From: Punctularia strigosozonata HHB-11173 SS5 | Taxonomy: Eukaryota > Basidiomycota > Agaricomycetes > Corticiales > Punctulariaceae | DNA: 64,000 nucleotides | Reading direction: 5' to 3' | NCBI RefSeq assembly: GCF_000264995.1 | Contig: NW_006767441.1 | Coordinates: 1,066,370 to 1,130,369, forward strand | Shown here: positions 47,526 through 59,398 of the stretch, in pieces | Numbering within the stretch: the stretch's first letter is position 1 | How the letters are laid out: every line of letters starts with the position of its first letter | The notes under the pieces: generated by a model | What the model was told of the DNA's origin: nothing | Database searches by the model: none | What the model saw: the letters and a program-made list of their open reading frames with translations, nothing else | Made by a program: the position numbers and the translations under genes

Positions 47526-50166
47526 ATGCCCATCACTAATCCTCCGCCGTATTCCTCCAATCCTCCACCAGGATCCTCCAGACAACCGTACACTGGCCCC
47601 AGGCGCAAATTACGTAGGTTGATGGGTGTTTCGCTGCACCGTTCATATGCTCACATGGGTTGCCAGTAATTGCTATGGATGTTGGCACGACATTCTCTGG
47701 GATTTCTTATAGTATCCTTGAGCCGGGAGAGATTTCGCAGATCCTTTGCGTCACTAGGTCAGCCTACTTGTTATCAACATGAGACCCGTAGAATCAACGG
47801 ATACCGCTGGAAGATTCCCCGGTCAAGAACATCAGGCTGGGACGTTCAAGATCCCGACTGTCATATGGTATGATCGGTCCGGGGTCGTGCAGGCAGCTGG
47901 AGCAGAGGCGGAACTCCCTGCCAACTTGGATAAAGCGGATGACCATAACTGGGTTAAGGCAGAGTGGTACGAGAATATCATGTCGATGCTTCATTTCAAG
48001 CTAAATGGTTGTCGTATTGAGGTTCAAGATGCATCTGCGCCCTCAATCACTGGCAACTTCTGGTGACATAAATGCTATCAAACCTCTTCCTCTGCGCAAA
48101 ACCGTCGTTCAAGTGGGACGGCTTCGTTATATGTGCTACCGATGGATTTCATAGTTTCCCTCACAGGTGTTCGGAGACTTCCTCAAGTACATGCTCAGCT
48201 GCGTTCGTTCCTTCATTAAAGATTCTCATGGCAATGGGAGGTCGATCTGGGCTTCATGTCAAAATGACATTCAATATGTTCTCACACATCCAAATGGGTA
48301 TGTATCCCGCGACGATGTAAATTTATGTCAATCTGAAGCTCGCTCAGGTGGGAGGGCTCACAACAAAGCAAGATGCGAGATTCTGCTGTGCATGGCGGCC
48401 TCATCCCGGACACCCACGTTGGACGCGAGCGGATATTCTTCGTAACGGAAGGCGAAGCTAGTCTTCATTCCTGCCTCGCAAATGGGTTGGCTGGTCGCCT
48501 GGAGGTAAGTCTTAGTGAGATGTGAGATAACGAAGTATGCTGGTGTATTGACATATATCAGACGGGAGACGGGATCCTTATCGCGGATGCAGGAGGTCAA
48601 GTGTCCACGTTTACACCTGAAGGAACGAGTCGACTGAGATTAGTCTGTAGGTGGCACCCTGGATTTCAGCTCGTACCAAGTCACGTCCCTCAATCCCCTG
48701 GAAGTTCGTGAACTCGTGCCAGCAGCTTGTGAGCTTTCTTCTACCGATGACACAGTCCCTAAATGACCTCCTCAGGCTCTCTGCAAGGCTCCGTATTTGT
48801 GAGCACTCGCGCCCGGAAATTCTTCCAAGGTGTGCATTGTTGTCAGGTAGCTCTTGAACGGAATCTGATTTCTTTTTGCCTTGTTCTCATTCTAAGCTAA
48901 ACTTGCGAACTCCCGATATGGCACACCGGATTCCATTGATTACATCACTCGGAGATTCGATGAGACTACAAAGAGGCTATTTCGAGATCCGTCCGAGTCT
49001 CAAGTCGTGGCGTTTGGATCGCCAGTTGATCGCGACCCTAACTTCGATATCCGGAACGGTCAATTACGGCTGGTTGGGTAGTCAATCGTTGTCCTTCATT
49101 AACCGGCAAGCTCCTGATTGCAACTACAGGCAGGATGTCTCCAAGTTCTTTGAGCCCTCCATAGAGGCCGCCAAGACGACTATTGAGCAGCACTTATCAG
49201 ATTCGCATGGTTTGGTCAAGGTGCGCTATGCATTTACCGGATGATTCGAGTCTAGACGCGATGCGATGAAACGACACAGTCCGTTTTCCTTGTCGGAGGA
49301 TTTGCAGCATCTCCGTGGCTTTTGAAATCCCTTCAAGACCACTTCTCCGGCGATGAAGTCACCATTAGCCGCCCTGATGGTCACACGTAAGCTCAATGTT
49401 AACTGTGATATCAGGGGATTGGTAACTGGAGAATTCGACTCTTCTTCTAGTGCGAAGGCTGTTGCTGAAGGGGCCGTATTATATCACCTCGATCACCTTG
49501 TGGCGTCCAGAGTCGCCCGGTTCACATATGGCACCTACGTCTTCAGAGATTATAATTTTGAAAACCCTGAGCACGCTAAGCGCTCCGGTTCCGTAGTGAC
49601 GCACCGTCTCACGGGAACAAAGATTTTGAAAAAAGGGTTTCGCGCTATTTTGGACAAGGTGAGTAGTGCTCATGGAAGGCGCATGTGTGATATTGAGAGT
49701 ACAACCGGTGCTGTCAGGGCACGTCGGTCACGGAAACCAAAGAGTTCAGCACTGCCCTCACTTGTAATTGGGGAGTGAATGACGATATGTCCGATGAAAA
49801 AGTGACCATCGTGGTCTACCGAGGAAATCGAAGCAATATTCTGTGGTTGGATGAAGACGAAGGTACGCTGTCCCGCAAGTTATCACGGGTTCGGAATCGA
49901 ACTGATTTAACCCGCCAGCCCGGTTCTCCTCTTTATGCGCCATCGAGGCAGACATGTCAGCATTGAGGGCGCACCTCCAGCGGAAAACTGGGAAAACGGG
50001 GCGCGACTACATAACCGCTTCCTGCCAAATTATACTCCACTTTGGAGCAGAGCTGAAAGCGCAAGTATCTTGGAAAGAGAATGTGAGCGATGTTCGTGAT
50101 ACAGCAAGGAAAGCCGCTGTTGCTAACCGCGGACATCCCTGCTCACAGGGTGTAGAGAAACGGTGA
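47526..50166 (+). CDS. Hsp70-like ATPase, tandem copy 3
   Basis: The start is ATG 47526 (MPITNPPPYSSNPPPGSSRQ). DVGTTFSGISYS is at about 47679, DAGGGTLDFSSY is split by an intron around 48590-48650, and FLVGGFAASPWL lies at about 49285-49320. FPGQEHQAGTFKIPT and FGDFLKYMLSC mark the N-terminal lobe, and KAVAEGAVLYHLDHL the region after the adenosine motif. The last two exons read SALRAHLQRKTGKTG..WKEN and GVEKR, with the stop at 50164-50166. It is roughly 600 residues and nucleotide-binding only, with no Hsp70 substrate-binding domain. It is the closest relative of copy 2. No lesion was noticed in the exons I traced. Confidence 0.85.
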
Positions 50167-50777
50167 GCGCATCCATGATTTAGACCGCATCGCATGTTAC
50201 GACGATAAGCGGCAGGGGACCGGTGCAAATTGTTTATGATCCAGATGCCTAACAAATGCATGGAAGATCACTCGTGGTGATTTCCGCGAGGGGTTCTTTC
50301 CTTGGGCGGTGATTGACGCTAACTTTAAATGGTGTTGTTCAAAGGAAGGGGCTTCGGCCTAATGCACATATGCAACTGTATCTCATACCGTCCGTATGTA
50401 GTGGGTATATCTGAAGGCAAGATAAGATCTCTCTCGTATACACGTACGGGCAGCGTAAATAATACAGTGGGACTATGGATGCAGAGCGATGCCAACGACG
50501 ATGACAACAAGAAACAGAACATTAGTCAACTACTGAAGTACTTCCGGGACGTGGCGGGGAGGAGGAAACAAAAATGGAAAAACCGAGCAGTGGAAACATG
50601 GGAAGCAACAGTGGACGAGATGAACTACTAGCAGACCGTGATATCGCGTGCGACGAGAATAGGGGAACAATAATCAAAGGAAAAGGGAGAACGTCCGGGA
50701 AAGGTTCCGCATTGATACCAGTGTGATAGCGGAGCGTCGTCCGGCAACGAGCGACCACACGCCCGATATATGCGCGT
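50167..50777. other. Spacer between Hsp70-like copy 3 and the convergent gene
   Basis: It holds the 3' ends of two convergent genes. The right part is nearly identical to about 46480-46834. It contains several frames but none with a motif. Confidence 0.5.
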
Positions 50778-52720
50778 TCATGTCAGCTCCAACACGCTGG
50801 TCTCGAGTACGCGGAATTGTGATTGGTCCTTGGACAGCTCCGACCAGTTGACGGCCTCGCGCCAGTTGAACTGGTTCGCCTCCTTCTCGCCCGCGCCGGC
50901 GAAGTCGCCCATTTCCTCCTCGGAGACCCCGCGCCAGATCAGGAAGAGCCGCGTGAATACGCAGGATTCGGCCGTGACGGAGATGTCGATTGCCGCCGCT
51001 ATCTTTCGCGGTTGAAGGAAGCGGTAGGCGATGTTCTTGTGTTGAGCGAAAGTGGAGATGTTGTTGCTGAGGGGGAAAGAGATCCACAGGTTAATCATGG
51101 GTCAGTCTGGGATTGCGGGCGGGTGCGACGTACTGGATGAAGTTGGTCCGAGCATGCATCGACATGCCGAGCTGATCCAATACGCCGGTGAGATGCGGCA
51201 CGAAGTCGGAAAACGACATTGCGAAGCTATTCCTGGGCGCGACGAACTCCTGTGGTTCGAGCATACCCGGATCGGGTCTAGAAAGAAGCGAGCGAAACGT
51301 CAACGTCTTTATGCGAGACAGCGCGGAGGTGAGACATACATGGCTTCGTAGTATATTGATGTCGCGGTCGTGACAGATTCGAAGTGTTCCATGGCGCCGC
51401 CGGGGTGCACGCGCAGGAAGTACTTGATCTTGTTCTCCGCTTCCTGTACGGGTTCGGCGGGCGGCCAGGTGAAGCCGATCTTCCACATGCTAGAGAAGCT
51501 GAGGAAGACGTCGCAGTACTGCTGCGCGGGCGGGAGGATGCTCAGGTGGCATTTCGCGGTGGCGGGTTTGGCGGCGGCGGCGAGCTTGGTGATGACGCGG
51601 GTGTCCATCATGAAGTCGGGCGAGAACAGTTGCGAGTCCTCCTGGCCCTCTTGGTTGAGGCGCGTGCCGGAGAAGTCCATTTTGTGCGTGTCGCCATCGT
51701 GAACGATCTCAAGCTTGCCCCAGAACAGACCATCGACCATCGTGCCGTCCTCCATGCGTGCCATGTCGAGCTCGTCGGAGGACACGGTAGTGTCGAGCGC
51801 CACGGTTTGGCCGGGGAAGAGTTCCAGGGCGAAAGTGGCAGGCATCTCTAGTACTGGTGGCGGGCTGCGAAAGATTCGGGTTAGAATTCGGGACGGGCCC
51901 TGGTATGAGAACTCGCTTACGGAGGTGGGCTGATAGGGAACGATCACTCAGAAAGAAAACATGGTGCATACGAGAGCATGTACTCACGGAGGTTCATCAG
52001 GCGGAGGCGGGGCATCGCTCACTATTTCGACGCGTAAACCCTGAACACCCATGGTTGCGATCGCGTACGAGTCCTCTCCGGTGAGCTAGGCGAGAAATGT
52101 CAGGGATATGACACCTCCAATCGTCGCGAGGGCCACTCACATAAACATAAGGCCCTGATATGAATCGCTAAGACGGGATTAGGATACTCGGTGGCGGAGG
52201 GTGAATCTGATCGACCTACCGCGGCTTGTAATGAAGCATATTCAACCGGTACTCGTAGTGTGAAGACGGCATCCGGTGGTGGTTTTGTCCAGTCTCGTGC
52301 TACGGCATCGAGTTCCTGGAAGTTGGTTATGGAACGACCGACTGGCGAGAAAGGGGTAGCCGACGTACCGCAAACGATAGCGGTAACTGGTAGATCAGGC
52401 ATGAGCTCGACTTCGATTTTAATGCGAGACGATGAGCACCACTCACTAGCCGCACTGTCTCCATCTCGCCATAGCAGAGCGTGAGCAATCGCTGTCGGGC
52501 CAGTGCCATCTGTGCCGCCTGCTGCCTCATCTCCATCTCCTTCTGGCGGTCCGGAGGCGGCTGCTTGCCACCTCCACCCTTTCCCGAGAATCTGTTCCAA
52601 AAGCCACCGCCCCCACCCTGAGAGGGCAAGCTCCCGCTCGTTGATCTGTGGCGGCATGAATCAGATCTCTGGATGGGCGAAACGCGGCTCTCCAAGCACT
52701 CACGCCGGCGATAGCAGCAT
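50778..52720 (-). CDS. Conserved-looking protein of unknown function (Gly-rich N-terminus)
   Basis: Roughly 430 residues in about nine exons. The start is Met at 52720 (MLLSPA), spliced to a Gly-rich stretch with QGGGGGFWNRFSGKGGGG and a Gln/Met-rich helix. Further exons read ELDAVARDWTKPPPDAVFTLRV, LTGEDSYAIATMGVQGLRVEI, a 9-nt exon (PTS, 51921-51929) and PVLEMPATFALELFPGQTVAL. Then come MVDGLFWGKLEIVHDG, FSGTRLNQEGQEDSQLFSPD, WKIGFTWPPAEPVQEAENK and FLRVHPGGAMEHFESVTTA. The C-terminal exons contain ISTFAQHKNIAYRFLQPRKI and end RVLETSVLELT at 50778. I do not recognise the family. It lacks a signal peptide or membrane segment. Its last 14 codons are duplicated at 46835-46879. Confidence 0.72.
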
Positions 52721-53156
52721 GGCGATGGACTGAGGAGGAGAGGTATCAAGCGTGTAATATGTCTTGGAGCGAGAGTAGCGTCCGAGTCAACGAGAAGATA
52801 TATTCGATTTTTCAGATGCAGGTGTGTTTCGAGAACACGCGATGGACCGTCGAGAACACGAGGCAGATCAAGGACTTCCTGCGGAGCTGTCAGCTATCGC
52901 ACAGCCGATCTGGCCAACTTATTGTGCGCTGGCTGCTCTGACGGGGAATGATCGCTTGATATCGGACCAGCATTAGCCAGCCAGCCCTTTGCCCATCCGT
53001 CTAACCTCCCGAAGTTTCGTGCGATCGGGACGTCCTTCCGCATCCGAGGCGCCCGTGTCCCGTGACATGTCCCACGGTCATTCGCGTCCGTGGTTTTCCG
53101 GCCCCAGGCGTCACTGGTGGCCGCGGGAGTGAGCGCTGTACCCTAGTCTGCCCCCG
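52721..53156. other. Divergent promoter region
   Basis: It lies between the minus-strand unknown gene and the plus-strand AIM34-like gene, and should carry both promoters. No TATA box was convincing. Confidence 0.4.
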
Positions 53157-54141
53157 ATGCTTCGTCTCGCTCGCACTCGCTTACCGACCGCCGCTCCCTC
53201 CTCCTCCAGGAGGACATTTGTGTCCTCCGTCTTGCTGGACAGGACCTACGAAAATGCTACTGTCGCCGACCTGAAAAAGCTGCTCAAACAGCGCGGTTTA
53301 CCTGCGTTCGTACCGCCTCCGGTCTTTCAACGCGCCTCGCTCACCGGAAATGCAGGACAGGCAACAAGGCGACGTTGATCACGCGTATTCAGGAGCATGA
53401 GAAGCGCAGTGCCCTCGCCGCCATTGCGCCTACGCCTACGGAATCGATGGACAGCCCCACCGCGGTCAGACAGCAAGTCCGCCATGCGACCACGGTTCCC
53501 GGTCTTCCTGGCTCAGGAGACGTTACTGCCCACGCGAAGCAGTACCTCGAAGTCAGACTACCGGACTTTGTAGACGAGCCAGAACCACAGCCCCAGATCG
53601 TGCGTCCCGAGCTCATGCTTTTCCACTCAGTCAGGCTGAACGATTCGCGTGACAATAGCCCTACGGACCGGACTTCTGGAGCTCACAAGCGCCGGCACAC
53701 TCGCAGCCCAAGGACGCAGCGCCTCCCAAGCTCCTCGTCGTGGCCAGTGACAACGAGGCCCCCGCGCACAGCGTGCACCAGTCGTTGACCGCCCACTCTT
53801 TACCGGAAGAACCCTCGACGTCCGGCTCGCCCGCCAAACCCTCCAGATCGGGGCCAAGCAGTATCTGGACAGACATCGCAGACGACCTGGGCATCCCAAC
53901 GTCCACCTCCGTCGCGAACATGGAGAGTGCGTTCTTCGGTACTACGGACAGGTCGTCCGAGGTGAAGCCGCAGTCACGACCTCTGCAACCCGAGGAGAAG
54001 ACGGGGGTGTGGCTGTTGCTGGGTCTCTTCGCTGGAGGCTGGGTCGCCGGCGGTCTTGTCAACTCCCAAAAGAAGGAGAAGAAGAACGTGAAGGAGGCCG
54101 TGGCTGAGGCGAAGGAGAACGCCAAGGAAGCGCTCCATTGA
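53157..54141 (+). CDS. AIM34: AIM34-like mitochondrial SAP-domain protein
   Basis: The start is ATG 53157 with a typical mitochondrial presequence (MLRLARTRLPTAAPSSSRRTF). The SAP motif VADLKKLLKQRGLPATGNKATLI is formed across an intron that starts at GTTCGTACC near 53310. A second intron (about 53600-53660) joins QPQI to PYGPDFWSSQAP. The middle is Pro/Ser-rich. One membrane segment (GVWLLLGLFAGGWVAGGLV) near the C-terminus is followed by a Lys-rich coiled tail (KKEKKNVKEAVAEAKENAKEAL). A presequence, an N-terminal SAP domain and a single C-terminal membrane span match the fungal AIM34 family, whose molecular function is not known. Length is about 290 residues. Confidence 0.75.
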
Positions 54142-54261
54142 TGTAGGTTACTGGTCTCATAGATGTCGCAATTTTACATTACCCCGAACATTCAGTTGAA
54201 TGTATGATATGCGCGCCACTTCGCAGATCCCCGATGCAATGCCCCTAAATGCTCTACCATC

Positions 54262-56567
54262 TCAACTTGATGTACTGACGATCATTGCATCTTCCTGAAC
54301 AAATCGCTGCGCAGCTTCGGACCGTGGAGTGATCACGCATTTGAAAGGCGCTGGGTAGCTATAGATTTTCTGAATAAACAGTCTGATGGTCAACGTGGAC
54401 TGTGACTTACGACACCAGTCCGCTCAGCATGTTCGGAACCAGGTAGACGGGCTGTCCATTGTCATCGAGCGGCGGCGCAATATTGTATGCGGCGAGAACA
54501 GAAGCGACTGTAATGAACAGTGCTTGCGAGCTCATCCACCGTCCGGGGCATATTCTCTGACACAACGTGCGTCGTGAGCATAGTTGATGTGGTGGGTTAG
54601 AAAGTCAATGGGAACCCACCCGACCAAAACCAAAGGCTGCCAAAGCAGGGTCTAAAACGTCGGGATCGATCTGTCCATCCTTCATGAAACGGTCGGGGTT
54701 GAATGACTCTGGCTTTGGATAATGACTGGGATCCTGTAGGATTGCCCTGTCAAACACATTTAGTGTGCTCACGCCTACCACATGCGCGAGACCGTATACA
54801 GACCATATATTGCCGATGACAATGCTGCCCTTCGGTATGAAATAACCATTGTATTCGTCGTCCTCCGAGGCTGCATGAGGAAGCCCTATGACGCAAGTGT
54901 GAGAAAGCCATTATACACTGCCATACTGCCGACATACCAAGAGGTACAATTGGCTGCCATCGAAGCAGCTCCTTGCATACGGCAGTAACATAGGGAAGCT
55001 TGTCCTGGTCATCGAAATCTGATGGCATGGTTATTTTCATCCTACAACTATGCTGCATTTGACTTACCGGGAAGCCTCTCATTACCGACGACATTATCAA
55101 GCTCCTCCTGGGCCCGTTTCTGTATGTCAGGGTGGTTCGCCATGACGAGGAACAGTGTTTGCAACGAGGATACTGTCTTTGCATATACAGTTGCGTCAGT
55201 GGTTCCATCGAATAACTGCAAGTTCGAAGATGCTCACTGTATCCGCCCCAGCTAGACAAGACAATGATTTGGTTAGTTAGGCCACGAGCCCAGCCCAGCC
55301 ATGATCCAGGCCCACCGAGGTATGCCCCGGCAGCGATACTCGATACAATGTCCTCTTTTTCGGAGTCTGTAGCTGTGGTATCCCATGCATTTGAGAATTT
55401 GTCTAGCAGTGTGCTGACAAAGGAAGGGGATGCAGTTCCACTCTTCTGTAAAAATAAGCTAGCACCGCATGTTGCAATGGCTGAGATCGCCCAAGAGCCT
55501 TACCATCGCGTCTTTTGCATGATTAAACGGGACGTTCTTGAAGTCTTGGCCTATCAATTTCCATTTTGCCGCATCTTGCTTGAATCTTGCGCCGGGAAAC
55601 CACGAGGGGATGTATTTGACTGTTATTGATGTGTTGAATCAGTGATGTCCAGGCCATGTCTGATGAATTGTTTTACGCCACGGGAACGTGTTAACGAAGT
55701 ACACGGTAGGATCACCACCAAGAACAACACTAAAAATCAAGCGATTATCAGAATGAAATAGCACGAGGATCGAGGGTTCGTATGCATGCTCACGTCGATA
55801 CTGCAGCTTCTCCTAGTTCTATGTAGGGGTCATTGTCTTCGGCAATCTTAATTCCGTACGCGACGTCCATGATGATAGCTCCGAGTTCGCTGTATGTTCG
55901 ATGATTTATTTATGTGCCCAATGCGCCGGAAACAACACCCACTGTCTGACATGGTGATAGAACCGCTCAGGACTGACCAAAAGTCGCTTCAAGAGTTTGC
56001 GCGCTTCTCGGACTTGTATTGGTTGATAGCTAGCGGATTCTCTGGAGTTCAGCACTTGATGAAAGGCTCTTCTTTGAGTTCGCCATTCCGCTCCGTAGCC
56101 CATGAATCCGATGAGCCATCCCCAGCCCATCCTGTACAAATGGGTATCAGGACATAGCACACTTCATCGCCGAGCATTGGGCGTACAACTCCTTGAGCAT
56201 TGGCAGATCGGGCCGATCCGAGTATACAGAGGAGCGTTTCTCACAAAGGTCGGTACAGGCCTTGAGCGAACCCAGGACCACAATGTGCTGTCCGAATGCT
56301 TTTACAGAAATAACATCGCCTATATGGTGACGATCGTTAGTGATTAGTAGCAATACAAACGAAGCATAACCATAAACCATAGATTTTGTGCCAATCACTG
56401 AATGTTAGCCATTGGTGATTGGACGGTATCTGGAATGCATGTTTTATCCATGGTATAGGCGCAGGAGGCCCAGGTGGGAAGGGAAGGTGACCGGGTCGCA
56501 GACGTAGTAGTCTACGGACACCAAAACACACCAAACCAAGTGCACACAGCCAAACGCCAAATGACAT
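54262..56567 (-). CDS. Cytochrome P450 monooxygenase, tandem copy 1
   Basis: A membrane-anchored P450. The start at 56567 gives a hydrophobic anchor (MSFGVWLCALGLVCFGV) and the Pro-rich hinge PFPPGPPAPIPWIKHAF. Then come RMGWGWLIGFMGYGAEWRTQRR (helix C region), the I-helix AGADTT (joined across an intron near 55250-55190), KELLRW (ExxR), the PERF-like FNPDRFMKDG, and the heme loop FGFGRRICPGRW (joined across the intron at about 54570-54617). The stop is at 54262 after VQEDAMIVSTSS. There are many short introns, at least ten. All hallmark motifs are intact. The protein resembles the fungal group often labelled O-methylsterigmatocystin oxidoreductase-like, but the substrate is unknown. It is a tandem paralogue of the next gene. 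Confidence 0.88.
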
Positions 56568-57109
56568 ATTCGAGATAGCGGCGGGGTTCCGGGATGAGCG
56601 TCTTGGGGCGACTCACTCCCGTACTATAAGCTGTCGCAGACCTGCCATCTGGTAGGTCATCGGATGTTCTATGAATTCCCGAACTATAGTCTGCCGGCTC
56701 GGAGTGGCGCAGGCCGTTGACACTAGTAAGGTCCGAGCCAATGATACAGTTTTCGTACGATTTCGGGACAGGTACCAAATATCCCCATTAGTCTTGATGT
56801 TCGGCGTGAATACGCGAATTGAGATTGCTTTTGAAGGGTGACGTACGGGGCATGAACGAATGCCGTCGTCTGGTGTTCTTTGAGCAGCTTTTAGACGTGT
56901 GGAGAGAAAAACGGAAGCATATGGCTTGAATACGGTGGCGAACACACTCACACGGTAGTCTTCGGATGTGAATCCGCCCACCTCGCGAGCCTTTATATCA
57001 AGCTTAGGCTTCATGTCACCTTCTCATCTCCTCTTGTTCAAGTCTACTCTGCATCACTTCCAGGTTCTCAATTATTCCGCATTGGGAGACGGCTCGGGAG
57101 TCCGAAGGT
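56568..57109. other. Region between the two P450 genes
   Basis: It contains the promoter of P450 copy 1. A 133-codon minus-strand frame (56613-57014) fills most of it but has no family motif. Its start (minus-strand GGFTSEDYRV, near 56945-56985) resembles a stretch upstream of P450 copy 2 (AAFTSEDPRV, near 59885-59920). Confidence 0.45.
56940..56985. repeat. Repeated element upstream of P450 copy 1
   Basis: The sequence CACTCACACGGTAGTCTTCG with the following ATGTGAA matches the stretch at about 59883-59925 upstream of copy 2 (CATTCACACGGGGGTCTTCT then ATGTGAA). It lies about 380 nt upstream of the ATG here and about 490 nt in copy 2. The elements are in the same orientation. Confidence 0.55.
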
Positions 57110-59398
57110 TTACACCGTTTCGCTAACCACGGCTTCCTGAACAAGTCGCCGGGCAGCTTGAGATCGTGGGGTTATGACACACTCAAACGGCGCCGGGTAG
57201 CTGTTGTTCCTGTGAATTGAAATGCAGTAATGTGTAGCGCGTGGATATAACTCACGACACCATGCCAGTCAGCATGTTTGGGTTCAACTGGACGGGACGT
57301 CCATTGTCATCAAGCGGTTGCGCAATATTGTATACCGAGAGGACAGAAGCGACCGTGATAAAGAGCGCCTGAGAGGCCAACCACCGTCCGGGGCATATCC
57401 TCTGCGGTAATGAACAACGTCGTCAGATGTTGAGTCAGATAGGATCAATAAGTAGCATACCCGTCCAAAGCCGAAGGCGGACAGCGCTGGGTCCGTGATT
57501 TCGGGGTTAAGTTCACCATCCTTGATGAAACGATCTGGATAGAACAGTTCGGGTTTTGGATATAACTCGGGGTCGCGTAGGATCCCCCTTATCGAGGTTA
57601 TGAACATGCGGCAGTCCAGCACGCCTAAACCATGGATACTAACCAGATGTTACAAATAACGACGCTGCCTTTCGGAATGTAATAGCCGTTATAGTCATCG
57701 TCTTCCGAAGCTGCGTGTGGAATGCCTGGTTATGAGTTATAATCAGTAAGCTAACATATCTTGACCGTTCCATCGAGGCATACCGTAAGGTACAATCGCC
57801 TGCCACCGTATTAGCTCCTTGCAAATCGCCGTGATGTACGGAAGCTTCTCCTGGTCGTGGAACTCTATGACCGCAATGTGGGTCAGCGGGCATTATTGAT
57901 ATGGTTAGGTTTGCTGCGTTCCATTTACCGGGGAGTCTTTCGGAACTGACGACGCTGTCCAGCTCTTGCTGAGCACGCTTCTGCATGTCTGGATCGTTCG
58001 CCATGACAAGAAATAGCGTCTGCAATCCTGATACCGTCTCCAAGTCATAGATCAGTGAGATGGAGGTGCTATGGGATCATGGAACCCACTGTATCCGATC
58101 CAGCTGAGTGAACAAACGGCTCGATGAGTCGTAGATTCCAAGGGCCCTCACTAATAGCGCACCTAGGTATGCCCCAGCAGCTATGCTTGATACAACACTT
58201 TCCGTTTGAGATTCTGTGGCTGCGATATCCCAAGTATTGGAGAATTTGTCCAGCAGCGTGCTTACAAATGAAGTAGATGCCGTTCCTCGTTTCTATAGTA
58301 AGGTGGAAGTTAGTTTTTCAAACATGAATGGAGTAGCTCAAGAGCGTACCATGGCTTCCTTTGTATAGTTGAAGGGATTGTTCTTGAACGCCTGGCCTAG
58401 CAACTTCCACTCTGCCGCTTGTTGCTTGAACCTGGCGCCGGGGAACCATGACGGGATGTATTTGACTGGAGATTGTTAGTAACGTTCACGAATTTGACTA
58501 AATGAATGAACAAACGCCATGGGAACGAGTTCACGAAGTAAATGGTGGGATCTCCACCAACGACAACTCTAAAGTAGGAAATGATCAGAGAAAGCGGCTC
58601 ATACATCTTCATTCACATACGTATTTATCGCAGCCTCTCCCGTTCGAAGGTATCGGTCATTATTTTCAGCGATCTTGATTCCGTACGCAAGGTCCATGAT
58701 GACGGCGCCAAGTTCACTACAAAATTGCATTATGAGCAGGTGTCTGCAAGGCGCCAGACTAGCACCGACTGTCGGACGAGGGTATAGAATTCTTCAGGGC
58801 AGACTAGCAGTCGCTTCAGAAGCTTTCGCACTTCTCGAATCTGGGTAGGTTGGTAGCTGGCCGACTCTCGAGCATTCAAGACCTGGTGAAAGCCTCTTCT
58901 CTGCATCCTCCATTCCGGCCCGTACCCGAGGAATCCAATGAGCCAATCCCAGCCCATCCTGCCCCAATGAGCGTAAGAACGTGGCTTGAATTACATTGTG
59001 ACTGCACGACACGCACAAGTCCCGCAGCATCGGGACGTCGGGACGATCCGAATATACGGAAGAACGTCTTTCGCACAAATCGATACAAGCCTTGAGCGAT
59101 CCCAGAACAACGATATGTTGCCCGAAGGCCTCTACGGAGACCACGTCACCTACCATGCTACCAGTTAATCATATGTGAATAGGCGATCACGAGTAGGCGT
59201 ACCGTAAGTTTCGGTCCACTCGCGGAAGGTCACCCATTGATGACTGGTCGGCATCTGGAATGCGTGTTTGATCCATGGGATAGAAGCCAGGGGCCCAGGC
59301 GGAACTGGTAAACGGCGTGGGTTCTTCTGCCGCTGGCGTAGCACTTGGTGGATTCCCAGGGAAAGAAACCCAAGGGCAAGCAGAACAGCGAACGACAT
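57110..59398 (-). CDS. Cytochrome P450 monooxygenase, tandem copy 2
   Basis: The start at 59398 gives the anchor MSFAVLLALGFLSLGIHQVL and the hinge PVPPGPLASIPWIKHAFQMP. Shared blocks with copy 1 include VEAFGQHIVVLGSLKACIDL, GWDWLIGFLGYGPEWRMQRRGFHQVL, the I-helix AGSDTT (across the intron after 58083-58100), LQTLFLVMANDPDMQKRAQQELD, FYPDRFIKDG, FGFGR joined to RICPGRW near 57395, and a final exon YPAPFECVITPRSQAARRLVQEAVVSETV ending at 57110. Gene structure matches copy 1 closely, so this is a tandem duplication, though clearly older than that of the Hsp70-like genes. No defect was noticed. The start exon differs from copy 1 by a basic RQRQKNPRR stretch after the anchor. Confidence 0.88.

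Larger units (their letters stand above)
46881..50822 (+). repeat. Direct segmental duplication, unit 2 (contains Hsp70-like copy 3)
   Basis: This is the partner of 42846-46879. It begins with AGAGAAAAGG, the same bases that encode the last residues of copy 1 at 42846-42855. It ends inside the last exon of the minus-strand gene at 50778-52720, which here is continuous and intact. Confidence 0.82.

Noticed and set aside
42846-50822. Possibility that the repeated spacers are ends of a mobile element
   Set aside because: The repeats join host gene ends, carry no terminal inverted repeats, target-site duplications or element genes, and are explained by a plain tandem duplication.
56613-57014. 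133-codon minus-strand frame between the P450 genes
   Set aside because: No domain; its only notable part is the short repeat shared with the region upstream of P450 copy 2, which is reported separately.
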